Assembly: GCA_025927665.1 (NCBI GenBank)
Contig: JAICKZ010000065.1
Coordinates: forward strand, 1-12,360
Direction of reading: 5' to 3'
Origin: Steroidobacteraceae bacterium
GTDB taxonomy: Bacteria; Pseudomonadota; Gammaproteobacteria; Steroidobacterales; Steroidobacteraceae
DNA: 12,360 bases
The notes under the pieces were generated by a model. That model worked only from the letters and a program-made list of their open reading frames with translations. It was not told the origin of the DNA and did no database searches. This document shows positions 6,766 through 12,360 of this stretch, piece after piece. Each line of letters starts with the position of its first letter. The first letter of the stretch is position 1. The translations under genes were made by a program, and so were the position numbers.

Positions 6766-7740
6766 ATGAAACTGCAACAACTTCGATACTTGGCTGCTGT
6801 AGCCCAGAATGGGTTGAATATTACCGCTGCCGCAGAAAAATTGCATACCTCTCAACCGGCGGTAAGCAAACAATTAAAATTGCTGGAAGACGAGTTGGGA
6901 TTCAACATTTTTGTACGTAGCGGACGGACATTAACCAAGATTACGCCCGCTGGGCAGAAGGTCATTGAACGTGCGCTGCATATATTGCGTGAAGTGCAGA
7001 ATATCAAGAGTATATCAGCCGATCTGAAAGATGAAGATCGCGGTACCTTGTCCATTGGTACCACCCATACTCAGGCGCGCTATGTCTTGCCTTCGGTTAT
7101 TCAACAGTTTCGTACCAAGTACCCCAATGTAGATCTGCATCTGCATCAAGGTACATCGGAGCAGATTGCTGAAATGGCAGCGCTGGATCGAATTGATGTC
7201 GCAATTGCTACTGGCTCGCATGATTTGTTTCGCAAGTACGTATTAGTGCCCTGTTATCAATGGTATCGACGCTTGGTGGTACCGGTCAGTCATCCTTTGG
7301 CACAAATCAAAAAGCCGACGTTGAAGCAAATCGCACAATATCCCATCGTTACTTATGTGTTCAGTTTCACCGGTCCATCATCATTGCAACAGGTTTTTTC
7401 CAAAGCGGGTTTGCCCTTGAATGTGGCGTTGACCGCCCGTGATGCAGATGTGATCAAGACTTACGTGCGACTTGGTTTTGGTGTGGGCATTGTCGCCGAT
7501 GTTGCAGTTGATCCCAAGGAAGATAGAGATTTAGTGGCCATCGACGCATCTCACCTGTTTCCCATTCATACGACGTGGATTGGTGTTTCACGTGACGGAG
7601 TATTGCGTCGCTATATGTATGATTTCATGCAATTGCTTGCGCCGCACCTCAATCGCCGCTTGATTGATCGCGCTTGCAATACGCAGTCACAAGAAGAAGT
7701 GGACGCTTTATTCACAGACGTTGCATTGCCGTTAAAATAG
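6766..7740 (+). CDS. cysB: LysR-type regulator of sulfur assimilation CysB
   Basis: CysB activates sulfate uptake and cysteine biosynthesis genes, with N-acetylserine/O-acetylserine as inducer and sulfide or thiosulfate as anti-inducers in enterobacteria. This 324-aa protein has the same length as E. coli CysB and, compared from memory over the first 109 residues, aligns without gaps. It begins MKLQQLRY and has the winged HTH at about residues 18-45 (NITAAAEKLHTSQPAVSKQL). TTHTQARYVLP includes T100, T102 and Q103, matching the sulfate ligands in the known CysB effector-domain structure. Further matches are QYPIVTYVFSFTG, DADVIKTYVRLGFGVGIVA and YMYDF. No Shine-Dalgarno precedes the ATG, which sits after an AT-rich stretch. 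The sulfate-binding protein gene follows 95 bases downstream on the same strand, as expected for its regulon. Confidence 0.95.
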   Translation: MKLQQLRYLAAVAQNGLNITAAAEKLHTSQPAVSKQLKLLEDELGFNIFVRSGRTLTKITPAGQKVIERALHILREVQNIKSISADLKDEDRGTLSIGTTHTQARYVLPSVIQQFRTKYPNVDLHLHQGTSEQIAEMAALDRIDVAIATGSHDLFRKYVLVPCYQWYRRLVVPVSHPLAQIKKPTLKQIAQYPIVTYVFSFTGPSSLQQVFSKAGLPLNVALTARDADVIKTYVRLGFGVGIVADVAVDPKEDRDLVAIDASHLFPIHTTWIGVSRDGVLRRYMYDFMQLLAPHLNRRLIDRACNTQSQEEVDALFTDVALPLK

Positions 7741-7762
7741 ACCGATGGGTTGATACACTTTC

Positions 7763-7799
7763 TAGTTGCGTTGTTGTTTGACATTTCAGCATTCAACTA
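7763..7799 (+). promoter_or_regulatory. Candidate CysB-dependent promoter region of the sulfate-binding protein gene
   Basis: A perfect -35 hexamer TTGACA lies at 7778-7783, but no good -10 box sits 16-18 bases downstream, as often seen at activator-dependent promoters. It is flanked by inverted 6-mers TAGTTG (7763-7768) and CAACTA (7794-7799). Given cysB immediately upstream, this may be a CysB-responsive element; CysB sites are poorly conserved, so this is inference. Confidence 0.3.
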
Positions 7800-7825
7800 C
7801 AAGCATGCAATTGAATTTCTATTGT

Positions 7826-7832
7826 GGAGAAG
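7826..7832 (+). promoter_or_regulatory. Ribosome binding site GGAGAAG deciding the sbp-like start
   Basis: GGAGAAG precedes the ATG at 7836 with a normal spacing (GGAG ends six bases before it). The alternative GTG at 7824 overlaps the site itself, so the ATG is preferred. That choice also gives a better signal peptide. Confidence 0.7.
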
Positions 7833-7835
7833 TAC

Positions 7836-8879
7836 ATGCCGAGGGTCTCTTTAACTTTCATACGTTGGTTGTTACTTGTTTTTTTGGGCGGTCTCACCAT
7901 ATCTGCATGTCAACCCAGTACTGCAGGTTCAAAGAAAGTAATAGAGCTACTCAATGTATCGTACGACCCGACGCGTGAATTATATGAGAACGTAAATAAA
8001 GCCTTCGCCGCACAGTGGCTTGCCAAGACCGGGCAGGAAATTAAGATCAAGCAATCGCATGGTGGGTCGGGTAAACAGGCTCGTTCAGTCATTGATGGTC
8101 TGCAAGCGGATGTAGTGACCTTGGCAATGGAAACTGATATTGATGCCATTGCTAGCAAAGCAAAGTTGTTGTCCTTGGACTGGAAGTCACGTCTACCTGC
8201 AGACAGCTCGCCGTACACTTCGACCATTGTGTTTCTGGTGCGTAAAGGAAATCCAAAAGACATTAAGGATTGGAATGATTTGATTAAACCCGGCGTCACC
8301 GTTATTACACCCAATCCAAAAACTTCTGGTGGCGCGCGTTGGAATTATCTTGCGGCCTGGGCTTGGGCGTTAAAGCAACCCGGTGGTGATGAAGCTTCGG
8401 CACAAAAATTTATTGAGAAGCTTTATAAGAATGTGCCGGTACTTGACAGTGGCGCTCGTGCGGCTTCAACTACCTTTGTACAACGTGGCATTGGTGATGT
8501 GTTGATCGCGTGGGAAAATGAAGCGTTTCTGGCAATCAAGGAATTTGGCGCTGACAAACTGCAAATCATTGCGCCTTCTATCAGCATTCTGGCGCAACCT
8601 TCGGTTGCAGTGGTGGATAAAAATGTATTGCGTCACGGCACACGCGATGTGGCGACGGCTTATCTTGAGTTTCTGTACAGCGATGAAGGTCAGGATATTA
8701 TTGGTAAAAATTTTTATCGCCCTACTAGCGCGAAAGCGTTGGAAAAGTTCAGCGGCTTATTTCCAAAAATCAATACATTGGTCACGATCAATGATTTTGG
8801 TGGTTGGCCAAAGGCGCATGCCAAACATTTTGCTGATGACGGTGTGTTCGACAAGATTTATAGTGAACAGCATCATTAG
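7836..8879 (+). CDS. sbp: Sulfate ABC transporter substrate-binding protein, lipoprotein form
   Basis: This is the periplasmic sulfate (possibly thiosulfate) receptor of the CysTWA-type importer. The 347-aa protein is very close to Sbp: LLNVSYDPTRELYE (38-51), QSHGGSGKQ (73-81), ADVVTLAMETDIDAIA, SPYTSTIVFLVRKGNPK, DWNDLIKPGV, ITPNPKTSGGARWNYLAAW, DSGARAASTTF, GDVLIAWENEA and FGGW near the C terminus. Unlike the cleaved, soluble E. coli Sbp, the signal here ends in T-I-S-A-C (Cys25, Gln at +2), so lipid anchoring is predicted. It sits directly downstream of cysB, probably under its control. No cysT, cysW or cysA follows; the next gene is unrelated and starts 24 bases later, so the permease must be encoded elsewhere. 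Paralogue CysP is the alternative name. Confidence 0.93.
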   Translation: MPRVSLTFIRWLLLVFLGGLTISACQPSTAGSKKVIELLNVSYDPTRELYENVNKAFAAQWLAKTGQEIKIKQSHGGSGKQARSVIDGLQADVVTLAMETDIDAIASKAKLLSLDWKSRLPADSSPYTSTIVFLVRKGNPKDIKDWNDLIKPGVTVITPNPKTSGGARWNYLAAWAWALKQPGGDEASAQKFIEKLYKNVPVLDSGARAASTTFVQRGIGDVLIAWENEAFLAIKEFGADKLQIIAPSISILAQPSVAVVDKNVLRHGTRDVATAYLEFLYSDEGQDIIGKNFYRPTSAKALEKFSGLFPKINTLVTINDFGGWPKAHAKHFADDGVFDKIYSEQHH

Positions 8880-8903
8880 ATTTGTAACTTCTGATCTATC
8901 TGT

Positions 8904-9221
8904 ATGTCGAGTGAGTCCTATCAACAAATTTATACCGTGGTTAGCATGATTCCTAAAGGGAAGATTGCAACCTATGGTCAAGTAGCAGAGCTGGCCGGAT
9001 TGCCACGTCAGGCGCGTCTGGTAGGTTATGCGCTTAATAGTTTGCCCAAAGGCAGTCGTATACCATGGCAGCGTGTGATTAATGCACAAGGCAAAGTCAG
9101 CTTACGTTCCGAGGGTGGTGATTCTGATAATCGACAGGCAAAGTTACTTAAGCGTGAAGGAGTGCGATTTAATCAACGAGGCGCGATTGACCTAAATGAA
9201 TATCGTTGGCAACCGGGTTAA
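8904..9221 (+). CDS. Alkyltransferase-like protein (ATL), MGMT-fold DNA damage sensor
   Basis: This 105-aa protein matches only the DNA-binding C-terminal domain of O6-alkylguanine-DNA alkyltransferase. The active-site PCHR motif reads PWQRV, with Trp55 in place of the acceptor cysteine, so it cannot transfer alkyl groups. ATL proteins instead bind and flip O6-alkylguanine and hand it to nucleotide excision repair. Other key residues are present: Y24 in KIATYGQVAELAG (equivalent to Tyr25 of S. pombe Atl1), R38 in QARLVGYAL (equivalent to the Arg39 finger), and the downstream EGV motif. E. coli YbaZ/Atl is the nearest named relative. It lies 24 bases after the sulfate-binding protein gene, possibly co-transcribed, with no evident functional link and no obvious ribosome binding site. 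Confidence 0.92.
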   Translation: MSSESYQQIYTVVSMIPKGKIATYGQVAELAGLPRQARLVGYALNSLPKGSRIPWQRVINAQGKVSLRSEGGDSDNRQAKLLKREGVRFNQRGAIDLNEYRWQPG

Positions 9222-9228
9222 TGGGTAA

Positions 9229-9303
9229 GTTGTGCCGTGAGAACGAGGATCCAGTAAAAATATTCCTTGTCTATTAGATTCTCGTCTTCGCGGAGTGACG
9301 AGT
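9229..9303. repeat. Degenerate REP-like palindromic element
   Basis: Two 29-base arms (9229-9257 and 9271-9299) are imperfect inverted repeats: 18 of 29 positions match and most mismatches are transitions. They flank a 13-base loop. The right arm resembles the widespread bacterial intergenic palindrome of the type GATTCCCGTCTTCGCGGGAA followed by TGACGA, in diverged form, and contains a perfect CTCGTC/GACGAG stem (9281-9286, 9297-9302). It lies between the ATL and GST genes and may serve as transcript terminator or stabiliser. The family assignment is from recall of the consensus. Confidence 0.45.
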
Positions 9304-9369
9304 AACCATGTTTTACTTGCGCCAGTGAGATTTATTTACAAAGCTATCAGTCTTGTTAGTGAGAGAGTT

Positions 9370-10053
9370 ATGCAACTTTATATTGGCAACAAGAATTATT
9401 CCTCATGGTCCATGCGGCCATGGCTGTTACTTAAGCAATTTGAAATTCCGTTTGAAGAAATCATGGTGCGCTTCGATGCGTTCACCCCAGAATCACAATT
9501 TAAACAACGCATTAACAAAATTACACCGACTGGACGTGTGCCAGTATTGGTTCATGATGAACTGGTTGTATGGGATACGTTCGCCATCGTTGAAACGCTC
9601 GCGGAGCTGTTTCCACAGTTGGCGCTATGGCCGCGTAATATAGCCGCGCGTGCGCGTGCTCGCAGCATCTGTGCGGAAATACATTCGGGTTTCACTGCAT
9701 TACGCAACCATTGCCCCGTCAATATCGAAACTACTTTTCCTGAAGTAGGTGCACGATTGATGCAAGAGAACAGCGATGTTCAAACAGATTTAAAACGCAT
9801 TATCAGCATGTGGCAAAGCGCATTGAGCCAAAGCAAAGGCCCATTCTTGTTTGGGGATTACAGCATTGCTGATGCGTTTTATGCGCCCGTCGTCACACGT
9901 ATTCGCACCTATGTTTTACCTGTACCAGAAGATGTTGCTGCATACTGTCAACGCATTTTTGATACCAACAGCATGCGTACCTGGGTTCGCGATGCACTGG
10001 AGGAAAAGCAATATGTGGCCGAAGATGAACTTTATCGCAGTAAGCGGGATTGA
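9370..10053 (+). CDS. Glutathione S-transferase family protein
   Basis: This is a 227-aa cytosolic GST homologue. The N-terminal thioredoxin-fold domain (about residues 1-82) starts MQLYIGNKNYSSWSMRPWLL. The serine pair S11-S12 before W13-S14-M15-R16 occupies the catalytic position of zeta/Ser-type GSTs. TPTGRVPVL carries the cis-proline P58, and VVWDTFAI replaces the usual E-S glutathione-contact motif with D-T. The all-helical domain (about 90-225) contains FLFGDYSIADAFYAPVVTRI, the family N-capping/helix motif. The substrate is unknown. ATG at 9370 follows GAGAGAG and gives the canonical domain start; the upstream in-frame GTG at 9295 falls in the REP-like repeat and would add a non-family extension. 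Confidence 0.9.
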   Translation: MQLYIGNKNYSSWSMRPWLLLKQFEIPFEEIMVRFDAFTPESQFKQRINKITPTGRVPVLVHDELVVWDTFAIVETLAELFPQLALWPRNIAARARARSICAEIHSGFTALRNHCPVNIETTFPEVGARLMQENSDVQTDLKRIISMWQSALSQSKGPFLFGDYSIADAFYAPVVTRIRTYVLPVPEDVAAYCQRIFDTNSMRTWVRDALEEKQYVAEDELYRSKRD

Positions 10054-10087
10054 ATGCGATCTTCGTGGACTCAACTAATCTGCGATC

Positions 10088-10400
10088 CAACTTTTTGATC
10101 TGTCGATCGTGCAATTGCGAAAAAGCTATCAACGTTGTGATTGAGCCGATCAACGCGAACAATATATCGGATTGCGCATCCCAAGGATCACCTTGTGTGC
10201 TCGAAAACTCGTCCGCACCTTGATCCATCGATAAGCCGCACTCCACTCCACAGGCTTGTAAGTTGCACCAATTGCAAGCGCAATACATACCACGATAAAC
10301 GCGAGCATCTTGCGACTGTGTATATAATTTCTGCGAATCATTATCTCGCGTGTAATCAGGGTCGGAACAAAACTTTAAAAAATGACCTGTCTTGTCCCCA
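10088..10400 (-). pseudogene. Frameshifted C-terminal remnant of a DUF2238 (YjdF-like) membrane protein
   Basis: Reading leftward, one frame encodes FVPTLITREIMIRR (from about 10375), a membrane helix FIVVCIALAIGA and YKPVEWSAA, ending in a stop near 10150. A second frame takes over near 10228 with SMDQGADEFSSTQGDPWDAQ, ILFALIGSITTLIA and LHDRQIKKL. Joined, they match the C-terminal half of DUF2238 inner-membrane proteins (ending in GTQGD-WDxQ-D then a helix then HDRQ). One extra base near 10228 would restore the frame. Upstream, GDKTGHF and FVPTLI are also in different frames, so there are at least two lesions. The N-terminal half is absent, and the second frame runs on past any family end, antisense into the GST gene. 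A dead gene is the best reading; a sequencing indel could explain only one break. Confidence 0.7.
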
Positions 10401-10559
10401 AGTGTCGAACATGCGTGATTGTGGATGGTAAAGACCTAAGAATAGTGCGGTATCTTTTTTATATATGGCTTGCACGTAAGCATTGTATATATCAATAACA
10501 TTAAAATTTGTATTGCTCATGCTACGCTCAAACGCAGCCATAAGATTAAAAGACATCAT
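10395..10559 (-). pseudogene. 5' fragment of an NTF2/SnoaL-like gene
   Basis: From ATG 10559 (or 10521, MSNTNF) the frame encodes VIDIYNAYVQAIYKKDTALF, then LGLYHPQSRMFDTWG. This resembles the start of small NTF2-like/ketosteroid-isomerase-fold proteins (helix, KDxxxFLxLYxP, then FDxWG). After WG the similarity ends and the frame stops at 10356, giving 67 aa instead of the roughly 120-140 usual for the fold. DUF2238-like sequence begins at the same place, in another frame. The start lies 26 bases after the response regulator stop, so it may once have been the third gene of that transcript. Assignment to the fold is moderate; truncation is clear if it is right. Confidence 0.45.
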
Positions 10560-10585
10560 CAGAGTGTAGAATGGTTTTATTAGAA

Positions 10586-11260
10586 TTATTCTACTATCAA
10601 CTTATATCCGGCAGCGGCGGTTTGTAACAGTTGTGGTATCGCAGGATCTATTTCAATTTTCTGTCGTACTCGATGTACGAGTTGTTTTAATAATTGACGA
10701 TCACCTGCGCCTTTGTGTCCCCACACTTGTAATAATAATCGATCAGAGCTGACGGTATGACCAGCATTGGCAATTAGCATTTGCAATAAACGAGTTTCAA
10801 GCTTGGTGAGACGAATGGTTTCTTTACTGCCGACTTGCACACTGTATTCATCCACATCCAGTTTGATTCGGCCCGATGTCATCGGTGCGGTATTCGCTTC
10901 GATGCCAGCGCGACGCAATAAGGCTTTTACTCGTGCAATTAGAGTACGTGGACTAAATGGCTTGTTAAGATAATCATCGGCACCCAGCTCCAATGCTTTG
11001 ACCAGGTCTTCTTCTTCGCCGCGTACCGTCAGCATCATCACAGGTACACGTGATTGCTCACGAATTTTTTCGCACACTGCAAAGCCATTTGCGCCGGGCA
11101 TGTTGATATCCAATACGACTAGATCAGGGGATTCGTTTTTGAATAATTGCAATGCAGTGATGCCATCACTGGCTTTGACTACCGCAAAGCCTGACTGTGT
11201 CAATGTAAAAGCAATTAACGCGAGCAAGTCGTGATCATCATCGGCAAGTAATATTTTCAT
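10586..11260 (-). CDS. OmpR/PhoB-family response regulator
   Basis: This is the 224-aa transcriptional output half of a two-component system. The receiver domain (residues 1-118) has the acidic cluster D7-D9, phospho-acceptor D51 in VLDINMPG, T78 in MMLTVRG and K100 in NKPF, all intact. A winged-helix DNA-binding domain follows (about 128-222), with LTKLETRLLQMLIANAGHTV, then LLLQVWG and VHRVRQKIEID, ending GYKLIVE. The order ADDYLNKPFSPRTLIARVKALLRR is typical of the family. The gene lies 33 bases downstream of the kinase stop in the same direction, so kinase then regulator are probably one transcript. Targets are unknown; the upstream ribosome binding site is weak. Confidence 0.95.
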   Translation of the reverse strand: MKILLADDDHDLLALIAFTLTQSGFAVVKASDGITALQLFKNESPDLVVLDINMPGANGFAVCEKIREQSRVPVMMLTVRGEEEDLVKALELGADDYLNKPFSPRTLIARVKALLRRAGIEANTAPMTSGRIKLDVDEYSVQVGSKETIRLTKLETRLLQMLIANAGHTVSSDRLLLQVWGHKGAGDRQLLKQLVHRVRQKIEIDPAIPQLLQTAAAGYKLIVE

Positions 11261-11293
11261 TTATAAATAATACTCACAAATACAATTGATCGC

Positions 11294-12360
11294 TCACGAC
11301 TGTACAAACTCTTCTGGCAACTTCGCGATGGGCAATGGCAGAGTCACTACGAATCGAGTACGCCGCTCTGCGGTGCGTTCGGCTCGAATGGTGCCGCTAT
11401 GACGATCGACAATGGACTTTACGATCCACAAACCCAGTCCCAATCCACCGGGTTCAGGTTCATGCGCGGCACCACGAGTGAAACGTTCAAAGATGGAATG
11501 TAAACTGGTGTCGGCAATGCCAGGGCCTTCGTCTTCCACCCAGATAAACAACTCCGGGCCGTACAAATGTGCGCCGATGCGAATGGTGCTGTAATCGGGT
11601 GCATACTTGTTGGCGTTGGCCAGCAGATTGACAAACACCTGCGTGAGGCGCACTTCGTCGCCTTCAACATGCGGTAGTTGATCGGACACATCAATTTCAA
11701 GTTTCTGAAAACGTTGCGTCAATAAAGTACCAATTAGATTTTGGGCTTCTTCGACAACTTCGTGCAACGCGACGCTTTGGGTGCGAATAGAAAGTTGTCC
11801 TGATTCAATGCGAACACTTTCCAATAAATTATCTATCAAACTGGTCAAACGTTGCGCGCCACGTTTCAGCGACATGACGAGACTTCGAACTTGGTCGGGC
11901 TCGTAGTCATCAAGGCCATCAAGCAATAACTCAATGCTGGCAAGTTGTGCGGATAAGGGAGTGCGAAATTCATGCGAGATGTTTGCAAGCACTGAATCGC
12001 GCGCGCGACGAATGGATTCCAATTCGGTTTCATCGCGCATCACTTGTACTTGAATGCCATCGACTATTCCCGAGCTGGTGATGATGGTTGTCTTCATGAC
12101 TCCATTGCCACCTGCGCTCAATCGCTCACTCGCTTGAGCGTGATTAGTGCCGCGTGCTTGTACGATGGGACACTGCGCAGTATCGCAAGGTTTATTGCCT
12201 TGCGCATCGGTGCATGGTTTCAAGATATCGCCGCAAAATTTCCCTATTGCTTGAGTGCGGGTAACATCCAACATACGTATACCTTGCGGATTGATGTAGG
12301 TGATCAGACGATTCTTGTCGACCGCAAACACCCCTTCGGTTGTGCCTTCCAACACAGCCG
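11294..12360 (-). CDS. PAS-domain sensor histidine kinase, 5' partial
   Basis: This kinase partners the downstream response regulator. The frame is open to the window edge, and the PAS domain begins right there (VLEGTTEGVFAVDKNRLITY), so the GTG at 12355 is unlikely to be the real start and N-terminal domains are missing. Counting residues from 12355: PAS about 1-108; dimerisation/phosphoacceptor helix with H128 in ISHEFRTPLS; HATPase with N-box NLLANANKYAP (243-253), G1 DEGPGI (275-280) and G2 GGLGLGLWIVKSIV (303-316). All catalytic motifs are intact. The PAS domain holds four cysteines (41, 48, 57, 62) in a C-x6-C-x8-C-x4-CP pattern, suggesting metal or redox sensing. No membrane helix is visible in this part. 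Confidence 0.95.
   Translation of the reverse strand, partial: AVLEGTTEGVFAVDKNRLITYINPQGIRMLDVTRTQAIGKFCGDILKPCTDAQGNKPCDTAQCPIVQARGTNHAQASERLSAGGNGVMKTTIITSSGIVDGIQVQVMRDETELESIRRARDSVLANISHEFRTPLSAQLASIELLLDGLDDYEPDQVRSLVMSLKRGAQRLTSLIDNLLESVRIESGQLSIRTQSVALHEVVEEAQNLIGTLLTQRFQKLEIDVSDQLPHVEGDEVRLTQVFVNLLANANKYAPDYSTIRIGAHLYGPELFIWVEDEGPGIADTSLHSIFERFTRGAAHEPEPGGLGLGLWIVKSIVDRHSGTIRAERTAERRTRFVVTLPLPIAKLPEEFVQS

Noticed and set aside
7910..8314. 134-codon minus-strand open frame
   Set aside because: It is antisense to the highly conserved sulfate-binding protein gene.
9893..10087. Leftward continuation of the second DUF2238 frame into the GST gene
   Set aside because: Similarity to DUF2238 ends at about HDRQIKKL; the rest is antisense to the GST C-terminal domain and reflects loss of the original stop.
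10141..10431. 96-codon plus-strand open frame
   Set aside because: The minus strand of the same stretch carries the DUF2238 remnant, and the plus-strand translation shows no recognisable motif.
10566..10594. GTAGAAT/ATTCTAC inverted repeat at the 3' end of the response regulator gene
   Set aside because: The 7-bp AT-rich stem has a 15-base loop and no T-run on the minus strand, so I do not call it a terminator.
1..12360. Search for CRISPR arrays, tRNA/rRNA genes, transposases, phage or defence genes
   Set aside because: No regularly spaced repeats, no cloverleaf-like or rRNA-like segments and no transposase or phage motifs were seen on either strand.

Overview
The window comes from a Gram-negative proteobacterium, most likely gamma- or possibly betaproteobacterial. 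It carries an MCE/Mla-type lipid transport operon with an auxiliary lipoprotein, a CysB that aligns without gaps to the enterobacterial protein over the stretch I compared from memory, an Sbp-type sulfate-binding protein and several predicted outer-membrane lipoproteins. Base composition is near 50% GC in most genes (one line of cysB counts 30/60), with one clearly AT-richer gene at 4386-5204 (one line counts 22/60). I cannot name a genus. I saw no RNA gene, CRISPR array, transposase or phage gene.

Layout. At the left edge a truncated CPA2-type cation/proton antiporter gene runs leftward from 561. Divergent from it is a tightly packed four-gene operon (659-4127): a permease with an N-terminal STAS domain, an ATPase, an MCE-domain membrane protein and an ABC-type auxiliary lipoprotein. 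Together these look like a complete inner-membrane lipid transporter without an MlaC-type soluble carrier. A 258-base gap with an inverted repeat leads to an AT-rich gene for a membrane-anchored ClpP/crotonase-fold protein, followed by a flavin-reductase-like protein. A leftward lipoprotein gene (5993-6628) faces the latter.

From 6766 rightward lies a sulfur-assimilation pair: cysB and a sulfate-binding protein that here carries a lipobox. Next come an alkyltransferase-like DNA damage sensor (active-site Cys replaced by Trp), a degenerate REP-like palindrome, and a glutathione S-transferase homologue.

The stretch 10054-10585 is a small gene graveyard on the minus strand. It holds the 5' part of an NTF2/SnoaL-like gene, and abutting it the frameshifted C-terminal half of a DUF2238 (YjdF-like) membrane protein gene. 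The right edge holds a leftward two-component system: a histidine kinase, whose gene runs off the window, and an OmpR/PhoB-type response regulator.

Nothing here is a clearly new multi-gene system. The most interesting points are the decayed DUF2238/NTF2 region, the AT-rich ClpP-like gene inside a segment flanked by a 15-bp direct repeat, the lipidated orphan sulfate-binding protein beside cysB, and a four-cysteine motif in the kinase PAS domain. All family assignments come from recognising sequence motifs by eye; no database search was run.
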